The notes under the pieces are model-generated. The model made no database searches and was not told where the DNA came from. It saw only the letters and a list, made by a program, of their open reading frames with translations. The position numbers and the translations under genes are program-made. 64,000 nucleotides of DNA from Mytilus trossulus (taxonomy: Eukaryota > Mollusca > Bivalvia > Mytilida > Mytilidae), in the NCBI RefSeq assembly GCF_036588685.1, contig NC_086376.1, forward strand, positions 61,279,166-61,343,165. Reading direction: 5' to 3'. Each line of letters opens with the position of its first letter. Position 1 is the first letter of the stretch. Below, piece by piece: positions 23,050 through 34,200 of the stretch.

Positions 23050-23530
23050 TAATGAATGTGACCTACCAAATTAGACTATTTACCGGATTTGTTAATACAT
23101 GAGCAACACGACGGGTGCCACATGTGGAGCAGGATCTGCTTACCCTTCCGGAGCACCTGAGATCACCCCTAGTTTTTGGTGCGGTTGGGTTGCTTATTCT
23201 TTAGTTTTCTATGTTGTGTCATGTGTACTATTGCTTGTCTTTTTTTTCTTTTTTCATTTTTAGCCATGGCATTGTCAATAGATATAGGAAGATGTGGTTT
23301 GAGTGCCAATGAGACAACTCTCCATCCAAATAACAATTTAAAAAGTAAACCATTATAGATTAAAGGATGGCCTTCAACACGGAACCTTGGCTCATACCGA
23401 ACAACAAGCTACAAAGGGCCCCAAAATTACTAGTGTAAAACTATTCAAACGGGAAAACCAACGGTCTAATCTATATAAACAAAACGTCAGTTTATTTTGG
23501 ATTTATGAGTTTGATCGTCCCTCTTTTATA
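23050..23530 (+). mobile_element. Retroelement 3' tail interrupted by a family A insertion
   Basis: The tail runs from 'ttagactatttaccgg' to 'tagccatggcattgtca', is broken by ~213 bp of family A-like sequence (about 23274-23486), then resumes 'gtcagtttattttgg ... cgtccctctttt'. The repeated GTCA on both sides is a plausible 4-bp target duplication. Confidence 0.7.
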
Positions 23531-25059
23531 ACTAGATACCTGAATGTTGGATGAATAAATACCGAAACACGTCGTATAGCAATGCAAATTCACAAGCCAA
23601 AACACAGTACTATTCGGAAAAAGGTCACGTTCGGTAATTAGCAGAAGAAGACATAGATTTCAAACCACAATCTAAGCAGACGTGGTCAAGGGTCGTTAAT
23701 TAATTTCAGCAATCATCATAAAGATCAACCAATTCATGATGTTGCCCTAAAAGCAAACAAACAAACAATATAACATAACACACAACATAAACACCCAATG
23801 ACTAAGCAACACGGACCCCCCCCCCCCTAAAACATTGGGATGATCTAAGACAAACAGACAAACAATGCTACATAAAATATTAACCCGGCAAGTCTAATTT
23901 ACGGAGTCTCATGAAAACCATTTTTGATACCTGTGGTAGTCGTGTTTTTAAACCAGTGTTCATTCTTATGGAAACCAAATGTGCCTTTGATTTTCTTCTA
24001 GTATTCTTATTCTTTCGTTAAAACAAGGTAAAATTCAGAGATGTGCTTTTCAAGATGAATTTCAAGAACATAGATTTATCCTTAAATTTGAGTTCATGTT
24101 GTATACTATTGTTTTCTCTTTGAATAATTCATAATGAAAACAAGAAGATATGGTATAATTGTCAATGAGACAACCCCACATGGCATTGACGTAAGCAGAT
24201 CCAGGTCACCCTACGACCATCGAAATGATAAAAAACAATATCATCTACCTATATAAATCTAGAATATATCGCGCCATTCCAACTAATCTCAAAATAAGAG
24301 GATGTAATAGATAGTGTAGGTCTAATAATATCGCAAATAACATAACCTTGTCGAGGCACCTGGTCTTCATCAATTTTCGATTTCATGAGTCTCTTCTCAT
24401 TTTGTAATTTGTTTTCAACTATTCTAGTAGATTTGAACTATTGACATTACAACTTGGTTTATTATATAGACATTAAAACATGGTGTATCATAACGAAACC
24501 TCTCCGTCGTAGATCTAAGTGCAATACCATGGTTTTAGTGTTTTGTTTTCATCTTTTTGTTGATTTTCAAGTTGACCAATCTTTTCTAGTGACGTGTAAA
24601 ATATTATGTACTGTTTTGATTTTTTTTTGTTTTTTTTATAATAGAGTTCAGAAATTATTGCAGGGTTTTTATAAATGTGAATGGTGCGACTAGGTGCATT
24701 CCTACATCTGATACATTTTTCTAAGTAGACATTTTTCAAAAATCCCAATAATTTACTGTCACTTTTGTTAAATCTACAAATATTGAAATATTTTTTTATT
24801 TGCAGTTGTTGTCTCAGAATGAACGAAGTTTTTATTTGCAAATCATACGTTGCCATATACCGTTCTCTTTTCTTCGACATCACCGAATAATGAAACAAAA
24901 ATAAAAAGTATATCTGGAATGAGCAACACAGAAGTGTTTCGCAAAAGCAGAAGGCTAGTTCAATATGATTTCAACTTATATCTAACCATGGTTGTCAGAC
25001 TTATATTGTTTCTTAAAATGTCCTGAACCAAGTCAGTTAACTATTGTTTCGTTGTTTTA
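23531..25059. other. Intergenic, no gene recognised
   Basis: Contains a 12-base C run (23816-23827) and a family A fragment (24138-24235). The 127-codon minus-strand frame at 24515-24898 is lysine-rich with no domain, signal or splice context and I do not call it. Confidence 0.45.
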
Positions 25060-25793
25060 TTCTTACACTTGATGTTGTACTTCGTGAAATTGGTTTGTTT
25101 TCTCTCAATCTGTTTATGACTTTTAATCGGAGGTATACTACTGTTGCTTTTATTTATATATCAATCAGGAACCTTCCATCTGATTTAGTGTTCAACGTCA
25201 CAATCAGTTTGCAAAATGCATGACTTTTTACAGTTAAGTTTTGAGGAGCCGTATTTATATTTACATGCAATAAAAATAAAACGACTGCCAAAATTATGAT
25301 GTGATATTATGTTAGTCATAAGGACGCTACATGACCATGCAGTAATACTGCTTTATCCAACTTGTCTATAAATGTGAACGTCAAGATAAGATACAGACTT
25401 AATTGTATCTCGTCTGCAGTTTAATGGGAAAGATGCTTTCAGCTTAGTCACCAAAAATTGTATTATTCAGCAAGAGAAAATCATTTATATAGCAAAATGA
25501 AAAGTTAATGGATACTGCCAACATCTGTTCTTCTTCATCAGACGTTTCTGTATAAAGTCAGGCTCCTGTGAAATAAGGAAAACCTCGCCAATAATTGTTA
25601 TTTCATTTCCATGTGATAAGCAAGGTTTATTTTCTCGAAAATGTTTTGTTGGCTTTTGTTTCTCATTTTACCTTTTTGGTCGCAATAATTCGTTCACATA
25701 TTGTTTTCAATTGAATTGCTTCTCTATATTTCCATTAAATGGTACTATAGAAAACAAAACGTGCATGAAAAATCAAGAAGAAAGAGATTAAAA

Positions 25794-25799
25794 TTTATT
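25794..25799 (-). promoter_or_regulatory. Poly(A) signal of copy 3
   Basis: AATAAA on the minus strand, about 72 bp after the stop at 25871-25873, in the shared 3' flank. Confidence 0.65.
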
Positions 25800-25870
25800 T
25801 TAATATACATAAACCATTATAAAAAAAACTGTAAAACATTGACATCAATTCATCATGGACTTCTTGAATC

Positions 25871-27465
25871 CTAATATGTTCCTTTTTTACCTGCAATGAT
25901 GAAAACAATGTTCAAATAATAAGGTGATTGCATTGCATTATTAAAGGAAGATTTCAGTTCATATTCTCAAAAGATTTTGTTAAATGAACATTCCGCTAAA
26001 ATTGCTCCAAAAAAACTTTCGGTTTTATGTCTCCTACGGTTGTTCGTATCTTTTCTTATTCTTCCGTACATCTCCTACTTTTCCTTCAGTTTTTTATGTT
26101 TTATTTAGATAATTGGTATCAAAATAACTTTCAAATCAAACGAAAAAAATGCACAAGGTTAATGGAAAACGACTTGCCCCATACAATTTCAAAACTTATT
26201 TAAAAAAAATCAAAACCTTTCAAATCAATGTTCATTTGTTTATTCCTTGCTATGCTTTAGACTTAGTGTATAATTAAAGATAAATTCTTCATAGAGTAAA
26301 GTATAAGCAATCAATTTAATATAGTAACAAAATATTTTACCATATACCACCCCATCTTAAATAATTATCCAATACATTCATCATGGAGCATGATTTGTTT
26401 TCCGATTTCCTTTTACTCATATTCGTTTGTCGGAACATTAATCTAAATCAATTAACGTGACGAACGAATGTCATTTTGAATGAAACACTTTCAAGTAACA
26501 AGTTGGCAATTATATTTGTATTAATATTATGAAATTTCACATTTAAATAACAACTTTTTCCTCTAGTAGGATTACTTACCTCCAAATTTACCAAAACTGC
26601 TCAATCCACTTAGACCTCGTCTTCCATTTATTAGTCCACCATTGACACCAATGCCATTACCATTCAAACCACCAATACCGTATGATCCAAAACCATTTAA
26701 ACCACCAATACTATAAGATCTATAACCATTCAAACCACCAAAACCAGATGATCCAAAACCATTTAAACTACCAATACCACCAATACCATATGATGCAAAG
26801 TTATTCAAACCACCATATGATCCGATACCATTCAAACCACCATATGATCCAAAACCATTTAAACCACCATATGATCCATAACTATTTAAACCACCAATAC
26901 CATATGTTCCGTAATTTTTAGCACCACTGTATGCCCCATTTATACCATATGCTCCATAACCATTTAAACCACCAATACCATATGTTCCGTAATTGTTAGC
27001 ACCACCGTATGCCCCATTAATACCATATGCTCCATAACCATTTAAATTGTTATATCCTCCAATTCCTCGACCGAATCCATTACCATTGAAAGGTCCGATA
27101 TGTTTACCATAAACACCGTAATTTCCGTTACCACTGAATCCGTTTAATCCTCTGCCATGTAAATATCCGTATCCAGGGTATCCACTTTGTACACTATATC
27201 CATTGTATTCATTATAACCGCCAATGTTTAATGGTGAACCGTAACCATATGCATTGTTGGAATATCCCCCGTATCCGTATCCTGATCTACCATAAGATGG
27301 ATATCCAAATCCACCATGTCCTTGGTATCCCAAACTACCAATATTACCTGGTCCGAATGGATTTCCATATGTTTTCAGGTTATGTTTGGGACTGTATCCT
27401 TTTTCACCAGCCTCCGATGCAACGAGTCCAAAAAGGGCAAAGGAAAGCAATACTATTGGTGTCAT
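25871..27465 (-). CDS. Shematrin-like secreted glycine-rich protein, copy 3
   Basis: Spliced coding sequence: 27465-26580 joined to 25890-25871 (301 aa). The ATG at 27465 follows an acceptor at 27477-27479; 48 in-frame codons upstream are intron. A signal peptide (MTPIVLLSFALFGLVASEAG) is followed by KGYSPKHNLKTYGNP, then by Gly/Tyr/Asn repeats with units such as GGLNGFGSY and YGAYGINGAYGG, the latter duplicated relative to copy 2 and accounting for most of the extra length. The donor is AG|GTAAGT (26579) and the acceptor TTGCAG (25891-25893); the last exon adds KKGTY. The protein has no cysteine-rich or enzymatic domain, as expected for a structural matrix protein. Shell-matrix function is inferred from shematrin resemblance; the intact frame, splice sites, TATA box and poly(A) signal suggest an active gene. 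Confidence 0.86.
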
Positions 27466-27661
27466 GTTTGTTGGTTCTGAAACGAATCCGTTAAATAAAA
27501 GAATAATTATAGTACCTTCAAAAATAAGCAAATACGTATAATCGAAAATGAAATAAAAAAGTTGCAAATAAGATATTGAGATGTATATACAAAATATGAC
27601 GTTAAACATGATCTTTTGTGAGAGAAAGACAATTATCTTTTAAAGCAAATCAAGTGCTTAC

Positions 27662-27723
27662 CTCTGTAATGATCTATGCTGGTGTGTTCCTTGTGATACG
27701 TATTGTTTGCTACGTCTTTTATA
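27662..27723 (-). promoter_or_regulatory. Copy 3 promoter and non-coding exon 1
   Basis: TATAAAAG (27716-27723) precedes the donor AG|GTAAGC (exon ends at 27662) by about 55 bp. The exon sequence is nearly identical to that of copy 2. The start site near 27693 is inferred. Confidence 0.72.
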
Positions 27724-28715
27724 ATATACTCACTGACCACAAATTTTGTTATAATCAGGTATAAAAAAGACATTTAACAATGATAAACCTTGTATTATAA
27801 AATTGGTTTTTATTCAAAAAAAGAAAGAAAAAAAGGTTAACCACAATGATAGAAAATGTTGTCATCAATTATTTGTTGCAATTGTTTTCTCCGTTATTCT
27901 CATCGTCGTGGTTTGGGTTATTTACCTATGAGTAATATTTGATGTTCATATAATGCAAGTGTAATTCAGTATTACGAAAATTTCCCATTTTATTTAAGTA
28001 TGTATTTCTGTTGCTCATCCATTTTGTTACGGAACTATAACAACTGTTATATAATTCGGAGATTCAGTTACCGATAGCACACTGTTTACCAAACCATTTT
28101 CTTCGGGACATGCCTTACCAAATCATGAATATGACATTAGCCGTTTGTTTATAATGTTAAATGTTGTTATTTTTCATAGATTTCGCCCATTTTCAATTCA
28201 TCTTCAGGCTCGGTGATACAGATAACAGATATTGTTATACTTTATTCCATATGCTAATCAATGTAGCAAGAAGCTGAAATATTTTTTTTTAAATTTCATT
28301 CTGTTTATCTTGCACTAACAATGAGCTATTTGTTATGGTAATAAAATTGTTTACGATAGTGACCGACGGCGGAGACACTTATCTGAAATTGTAGGTTTCT
28401 GGAAGTTGAATTGGAAGCCAAATATTATCCCCAAATAAATCGTATTTAATTATTTCTCAAAACAAAAGACAACGAAAATTTGGTTGTTGTCCATTCGTTT
28501 GATGTGTTTTATCTTTTATTTTGTCATTTGATTAGGGACTTTCCTTTTTGAATTTTCCTCGGAGTCTAGTATTTTTGTATTTTTATTTTTAAAGAACATT
28601 CATGTTCTTTATGCTGAGTTTTTTTAACAAATTTATGTATTTTATTTTCACAATCCATCTCTGAACCAAAACTGTATAAAACACAATATATAAATTTTTA
28701 CTCCTTTTAATGTTT

Positions 28716-31205
28716 TTATCAGTGTTTGAAGCAAATGACGAGAAAAATGAGTCTGTTATCGATGTAAACATACATTTTTTTGTATTTACTTAAACAAATG
28801 TTTTGCATGTAATTTAGACGAGTGGTTTGGAATTGTACTCATTTATTGTATGCATTTCCCAAGTAACTATCTTTTTTTTTTCGATGGCAATCTGTAAATT
28901 TAGTGAAAAACAGGAGTAACAATATATGCATTTCAACTTATTTATCCACGGAAATTCAATAAGGGCATAAAGTGTTGTCTTTCACTGAAGTTTTGCGAAG
29001 TTATTGATTTTATAACTTTTTTTTAATGTACTGCTTTTATCATTGCAGGTAAAAGTTCATATTAGATCCGGATTGGTAGCATAGAGACTCGTCTTTAAAT
29101 TCTTTTAGCATTTCTTATATTTATTATTGTATTCTCAATTAAATGAATCATTTGTTATGTAATTTTGTCCTTTTATTGTCATACTTAACATTGCCATAAA
29201 AACGCAAGGTTCGGCTAGCTACAAAATCAGGTTCAACCCACCACTTTTCTTAAATGTCCTGTACCAAGTCAGAAAATTGTAGTTGTTATTTTCTAATTTG
29301 TTTCGGTGTGTGTTACATTGTCGTTTTTTTTTTTTGGTTGTTTTTGCACTTATGTGTTTTGTTGTTTCATTGATTTCCTCTTATAGTTGATGTGTTTTTC
29401 TGGTTTTAGTTTGTACCCCGGATATGTTTTTTCTCAATCGATTTATGACTTTCGAACAGCGGTATACTATGGTTGTCTTTATTTATGTACAAATTGTTTC
29501 TTAGTTAATTATGTTTTCATGAAAAATCATATATAGGAGGGAAATTTGCTCATAAACTCTTGGTGTCAGACAATCAATACTCTCCTTCCTAAGTAAAAGT
29601 AGCCCTACTCTGACACAAAATAGTGCTTTTATATGTCATTGAAAAAATGAAACTTTTGGTGCATAAGAAATATATTAAGACCATTTTTGAGTCCAAATTT
29701 ACTTGTCTAAAAGTTGCATTATAAAAATTGAGGATTAATGCGCTCCATAGTAAACTAAAGTTTCCAGAAAACCAGGAGTTAGTTTTTGTAGTTCTTGTCT
29801 TCTGAAAGGCAGTTCTTTCTCAGAAGACTTTTAACATGGGTTGATAATTGGCATGTAGAAAGATGATACATGTACAATTCAGAATATGTCTGGTTTCTTT
29901 GAAGTTAAAATATTGAGAAAGCTGTGAAAATTACAAAATTTGATAGGAATTTTGATTTAGTGTTCTGACACCTTCATGGTATATGAACATTAATTTTCAT
30001 CTATAAATTGTCTGATGATGGTTTTTCCAGATAAAACTGACGTACAAACTAAAATCTATATTGTTTATTTGAAAATAGGCTTAATAACTTCTGAAACAGT
30101 TTTTTTTCTATCAGGTTATAAAAACAATTCAAAAGAGAAAACCTTATTACGCATTAGAAGCACATTGAAGACGTTGGCCCGAATGTATGTTTCTTATTAA
30201 CAACAATATATTAATGTCAATGCAGAAGATAGTTTCAATAATTAGGAGAGGGTCTTTCGAAGATTTGATCATATGTTAAGAAAAGCATAATAAATGCAAG
30301 GTGTCCAATTTTAATCTTGGTGAAAAACAGAAAAATTAACAATGTTTATAATTTGTAACTTTCAACAAATTTGTTTTGAAATGCAATTTGTTATACGGTT
30401 CGCTGAAAGAAAAAGCTGTTAAACATGTTTTCACTGTTAATTTGCTTGTCCTGTTCAATTGTGCATATGATTCCCTAACACGTATAGTCTAATTGGTCGG
30501 CTGTAATCTTTTCGTAAACCCATATATTAAACAATGTTTATTTGAGTCTTTTATTACTGAATGAACAAGAATAACAAGGTTCGAATTTTACTTGAATTGT
30601 TAAAGACCATATGATTTGCTAGATAGTGTTGCTCATATCCATGTCATTTGGATTTTGTTGGATAGTTGTCTCATTGGCAATCATACCACATCTCATTATC
30701 TGTTATCTGTATAAACAATATTGCTGCTCATTTTGGTATTATCTAAGTCTATAAAGCGAAAATAAAGTGTTAATATAATTAACAAGGACGGGTAATAACT
30801 CGTGTTCAGTTATAACTTTAGAGCTAACATAGAAATAAGGTGGTGGTCATCGGAAAGAGCTAGTGTGATCGATAAATTAAGATTGTCTTTTATATGACTG
30901 TCACCATTAAAATTGAAATTTTATCATTCATTTTTATTAAATATACACTCAATGATATGTGTTTTTCTCATTGATGAAGGCATGTTGGTGTTTATTACCA
31001 CTTCATTTTAACTCGTATGGAAAGTTGACTCATTGACAATCATACCTCATCTCCTCATTTTTTTATATCTAAATGTAACTCAATTTATTTGCATGCAGAT
31101 ATTTGCAAAGATATTCAAATGGGAGTATACGTGTATCCCTAATGGCTTTTCTGTTTATACATTGTTGGCACAACCTAACGTTATATACAATAGTAGTACA
31201 TCTCT
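28716..31205. other. Intergenic with dispersed repeats
   Basis: 29150-29480 holds a family C repeat ('ctgtaccaagtcagaaaa'); 30650-30700 and 31019-31062 hold family A edges (minus). 29500-30640 shows no gene or repeat that I recognise. A minus-strand AATAAA at 30933-30938 may serve the phosphatase gene to the right. Confidence 0.5.
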
Positions 31206-34200
31206 TTATGTTTCGTCGTTTTCGTCAACTTGGTCTAAGTTAGAAGAATGTCCATGTAGTTCTCTCTCAAGCATACACAACTGTTCTACAAATCCTGAAT
31301 TTGGACATATTTTTCTATTTGATCTTGCTTCAACAATGGCGTCCCAAAGATGGAATTTTTGCTTCATCATCATATATGCGATTGCTACAGTTGGGGACCG
31401 GCGGTACACAGAGTGACAATGAACTAATACTTTGCCTGAAAGAATAAGACACCATCATGTGTATGTCAATAATATAAAAATATGAATGTTGAATGAAGTG
31501 GTCTTTGTTTTTATAGAAGTGTCACAGTCCGCATAGTGCAAAACAAGTCGTATACTTTATCTTCGTATCAGTTTGGGATAATTTAACATTTGTAAACTAT
31601 TGCTTATATCATGTAAACTTGTCATCGAGAAGTAAAATGTTCAAAATATCTTTTCCAGCATGTTATACGTACATACTATTTATTGGGGTATAATTACTAT
31701 ATCAAGTAGTTAAAATAGCTTGATTTTTTAAATAAAAGGTTTATAGTTAGGGGAGTCAATTTACCACAGGGGAGTCAAAATACCATGGCTAAGTAATTTT
31801 TCAAAATATCTTTTCCATGCAGCATGTTTTAAAAATACCAAGGACGTATGTTAGTTATACATGTACGTCCTTGAAAATACATACAAACAACTTTTTGGAG
31901 TATTATTACAATTTAAATGAGTTACAATAGAAATAATTTTAAATTTGGAGGGTGTAAAAGGGGGGTATTATATATATAGAAGGTCAATTTTACATTAGGG
32001 AAGGATATTTATTTTCATTTTTCAACAGAATAAAATAAAACGTATGTGATAAATCATAAATGTAGCATAGCACTGAAAGCAGGTTAAAATAGCTTTAAAT
32101 ACTAAAACTCCAAATACTTGATCGAGGCGCTAAATGACTAAAAATTCAAATGTAAAAGAGAAAAGTCTTTAGCTTCATACCATTTTGTTTCATAGCATTA
32201 TCTATTATATCAGAAGTATGCTCAAAATGTTGTTTAATATCGTAATCTTCTTCGTCATACATCTCCACTTCAGAATAAGTAATTGCAGTGTCAGCGTAGT
32301 ATTCGCTTCCGGTTTCTGAATCCTCTATTGCTAAATTTAATATATGTGTGATTCCTCGGTATTTTAGTCCTTGTAAATCTCTTGCGAAGTGTCTGTAATA
32401 TGTTAAAATGATTAAATTATTGGTACTTATAGACATTATTTATTACTGTAAAATTGAAATTATTGCGATGTTTTAAATTTATCAGTACGAAAATTACGAA
32501 CAGGTGAGTACCGCAATAATAAAATTCGCATTTTTGTCCATCTTTTCAAATCGCAACCAATAACTTCTGAATTTACAGTACATATAAATAAGAAAATGTG
32601 GTATGATTGCTAATGAGACAACTCTCCACAAGAGATCAAATATATGTTAACGCCATTAAATCAGTTTCGAATTGAATTAACGAAGTTTGAAATTTGATTT
32701 GTTTTATTTTTGTTTTCTTAAGTTTTTTATGTTTATGTTGTTTTTTTTTTTGCAATACAGACCTATCTATTTAAAGTTATCATTTTAATTTAATATATTT
32801 GTTTTTAGTCATAATGATTGCTGTTCGTATATTTACACTTACACATTTCCGACATATATACTGGGGAAAACTTCATCCACATCATTTTTGAGGTGCTTAT
32901 TGTCCTGGAGAAAATTTCGTATTTTGTAAAACAGCTTCACGTCGTAATGTTCTTCTGCAATAAAAGAAAGTATTAGTTGGATATTGAGCTATCTGTTAAT
33001 TACGCTTTCGTGTGATTGTCATATCTATAATAAGGACTTTTTGTACATTCTGTTGATTGTATAATCATGTTGTATAACAGTATATATAGTATATAGATAT
33101 CTTAAAATCCAATCAGCTGATCGAGTAATGTGTGGCGTCAATTTCAGCGCTAGTCTCGATCAAAAACTGTGGATCAATATCATTTATATGTTACTTGAAT
33201 AATAGAAATCGTTACCCCCAGAAAATCACCCCGGGTTCTTTTAACATGATTCTCAAGATCACTATATATCCTTCCTTTTCCAAAATATACTGACCGACTT
33301 TAGAAACGCAACACTAGATTATTTTTGTGTTATTTTTAAAAGGAATGTGTCAACGTCAAAAGCGATAACTGCCCGTTACAAACGCCAAAATGATTTTCAG
33401 AAAGGTCAACATATTCTGTCTGATATTTTTGAGTTCTGTTTTACACCTTCTGATTTTGCATTTGTTCAACCCATTAATTGGTTTTAGCAATTATGCGGTT
33501 AGAACTTGAGGGCTTTACGGGTTTTCCTTCAGTCAATTCATTGGCAATGCAGTTTATGTTAAACATTTATGACATGAATCTGTACTCATTGGCACTCGGC
33601 AATTTGGTTAGCAGTTGACCGCAACGGCCGTAAACATGATTGGCAAATGACGTTCCATAATCAAATTCTGTTGATGTTTCATTGTCACTTCACGTTGATC
33701 TGTTCATTAATGGCCAGCAACAAATCTTGTGTACTTGCATCGTTGTCGGAAGGACAGTAGGACGAGTTTCTGAAGTCATAAGGTATGGTTGCAGCACATT
33801 TATGTTTTCATGTTGCAGTATTCTTAAAGGCTAATTCGGTTCTTTTTTTTTTATTTCTCTGACTTGGCAAAATGGAGCTGCAACATTTTAAAAAGAATTA
33901 GTAAGGCAAAGGATTGAAAGAACTGTTTCACAAAGTAAAAAAATGAAACAATCTTTCATGGGACCAAAATTTCTCTGTAAGAAATTCGTGCGACTTCAAA
34001 AAATTCGGTATGTGCAATAACCACAAGTAAGTCAGATTTTGATTTTTTGTAAGGAGAAAGAAGCATGATAAGCATAAAAAGTAGTTGTAAGAGAATCAAA
34101 AAAGATTTGGTAAAAAAAATCAACAAAATGAGTGTTGCGTTTTTTAGGTCGTTCAGTATATAATCTTCTTCTTCTTCTTCTTCCTTGCTTAGGACTGGAT

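Larger units (their letters stand above)
25060..28715. repeat. Segmental duplication block containing shematrin-like copy 3
   Basis: Counterpart of 15290-20620. It lacks the intron insertion of copy 2. It also lacks the sequence between 'aagtattcg' and 'gttgctcatt' that copies 1 and 2 share upstream, so this block has suffered a deletion near 28000. Confidence 0.75.

Noticed and set aside
24515-24898. 127-codon minus-strand frame
   Set aside because: Lys/Asn/Ile-rich composition expected of AT-rich sequence; no domain, signal peptide or splice context.
27466-27609. N-terminal extension of shematrin-like copy 3 (48 codons)
   Set aside because: It lies upstream of the TTTCAG acceptor at 27477-27479 and has no counterpart in copies 1 and 2; the signal peptide begins at the ATG at 27465.
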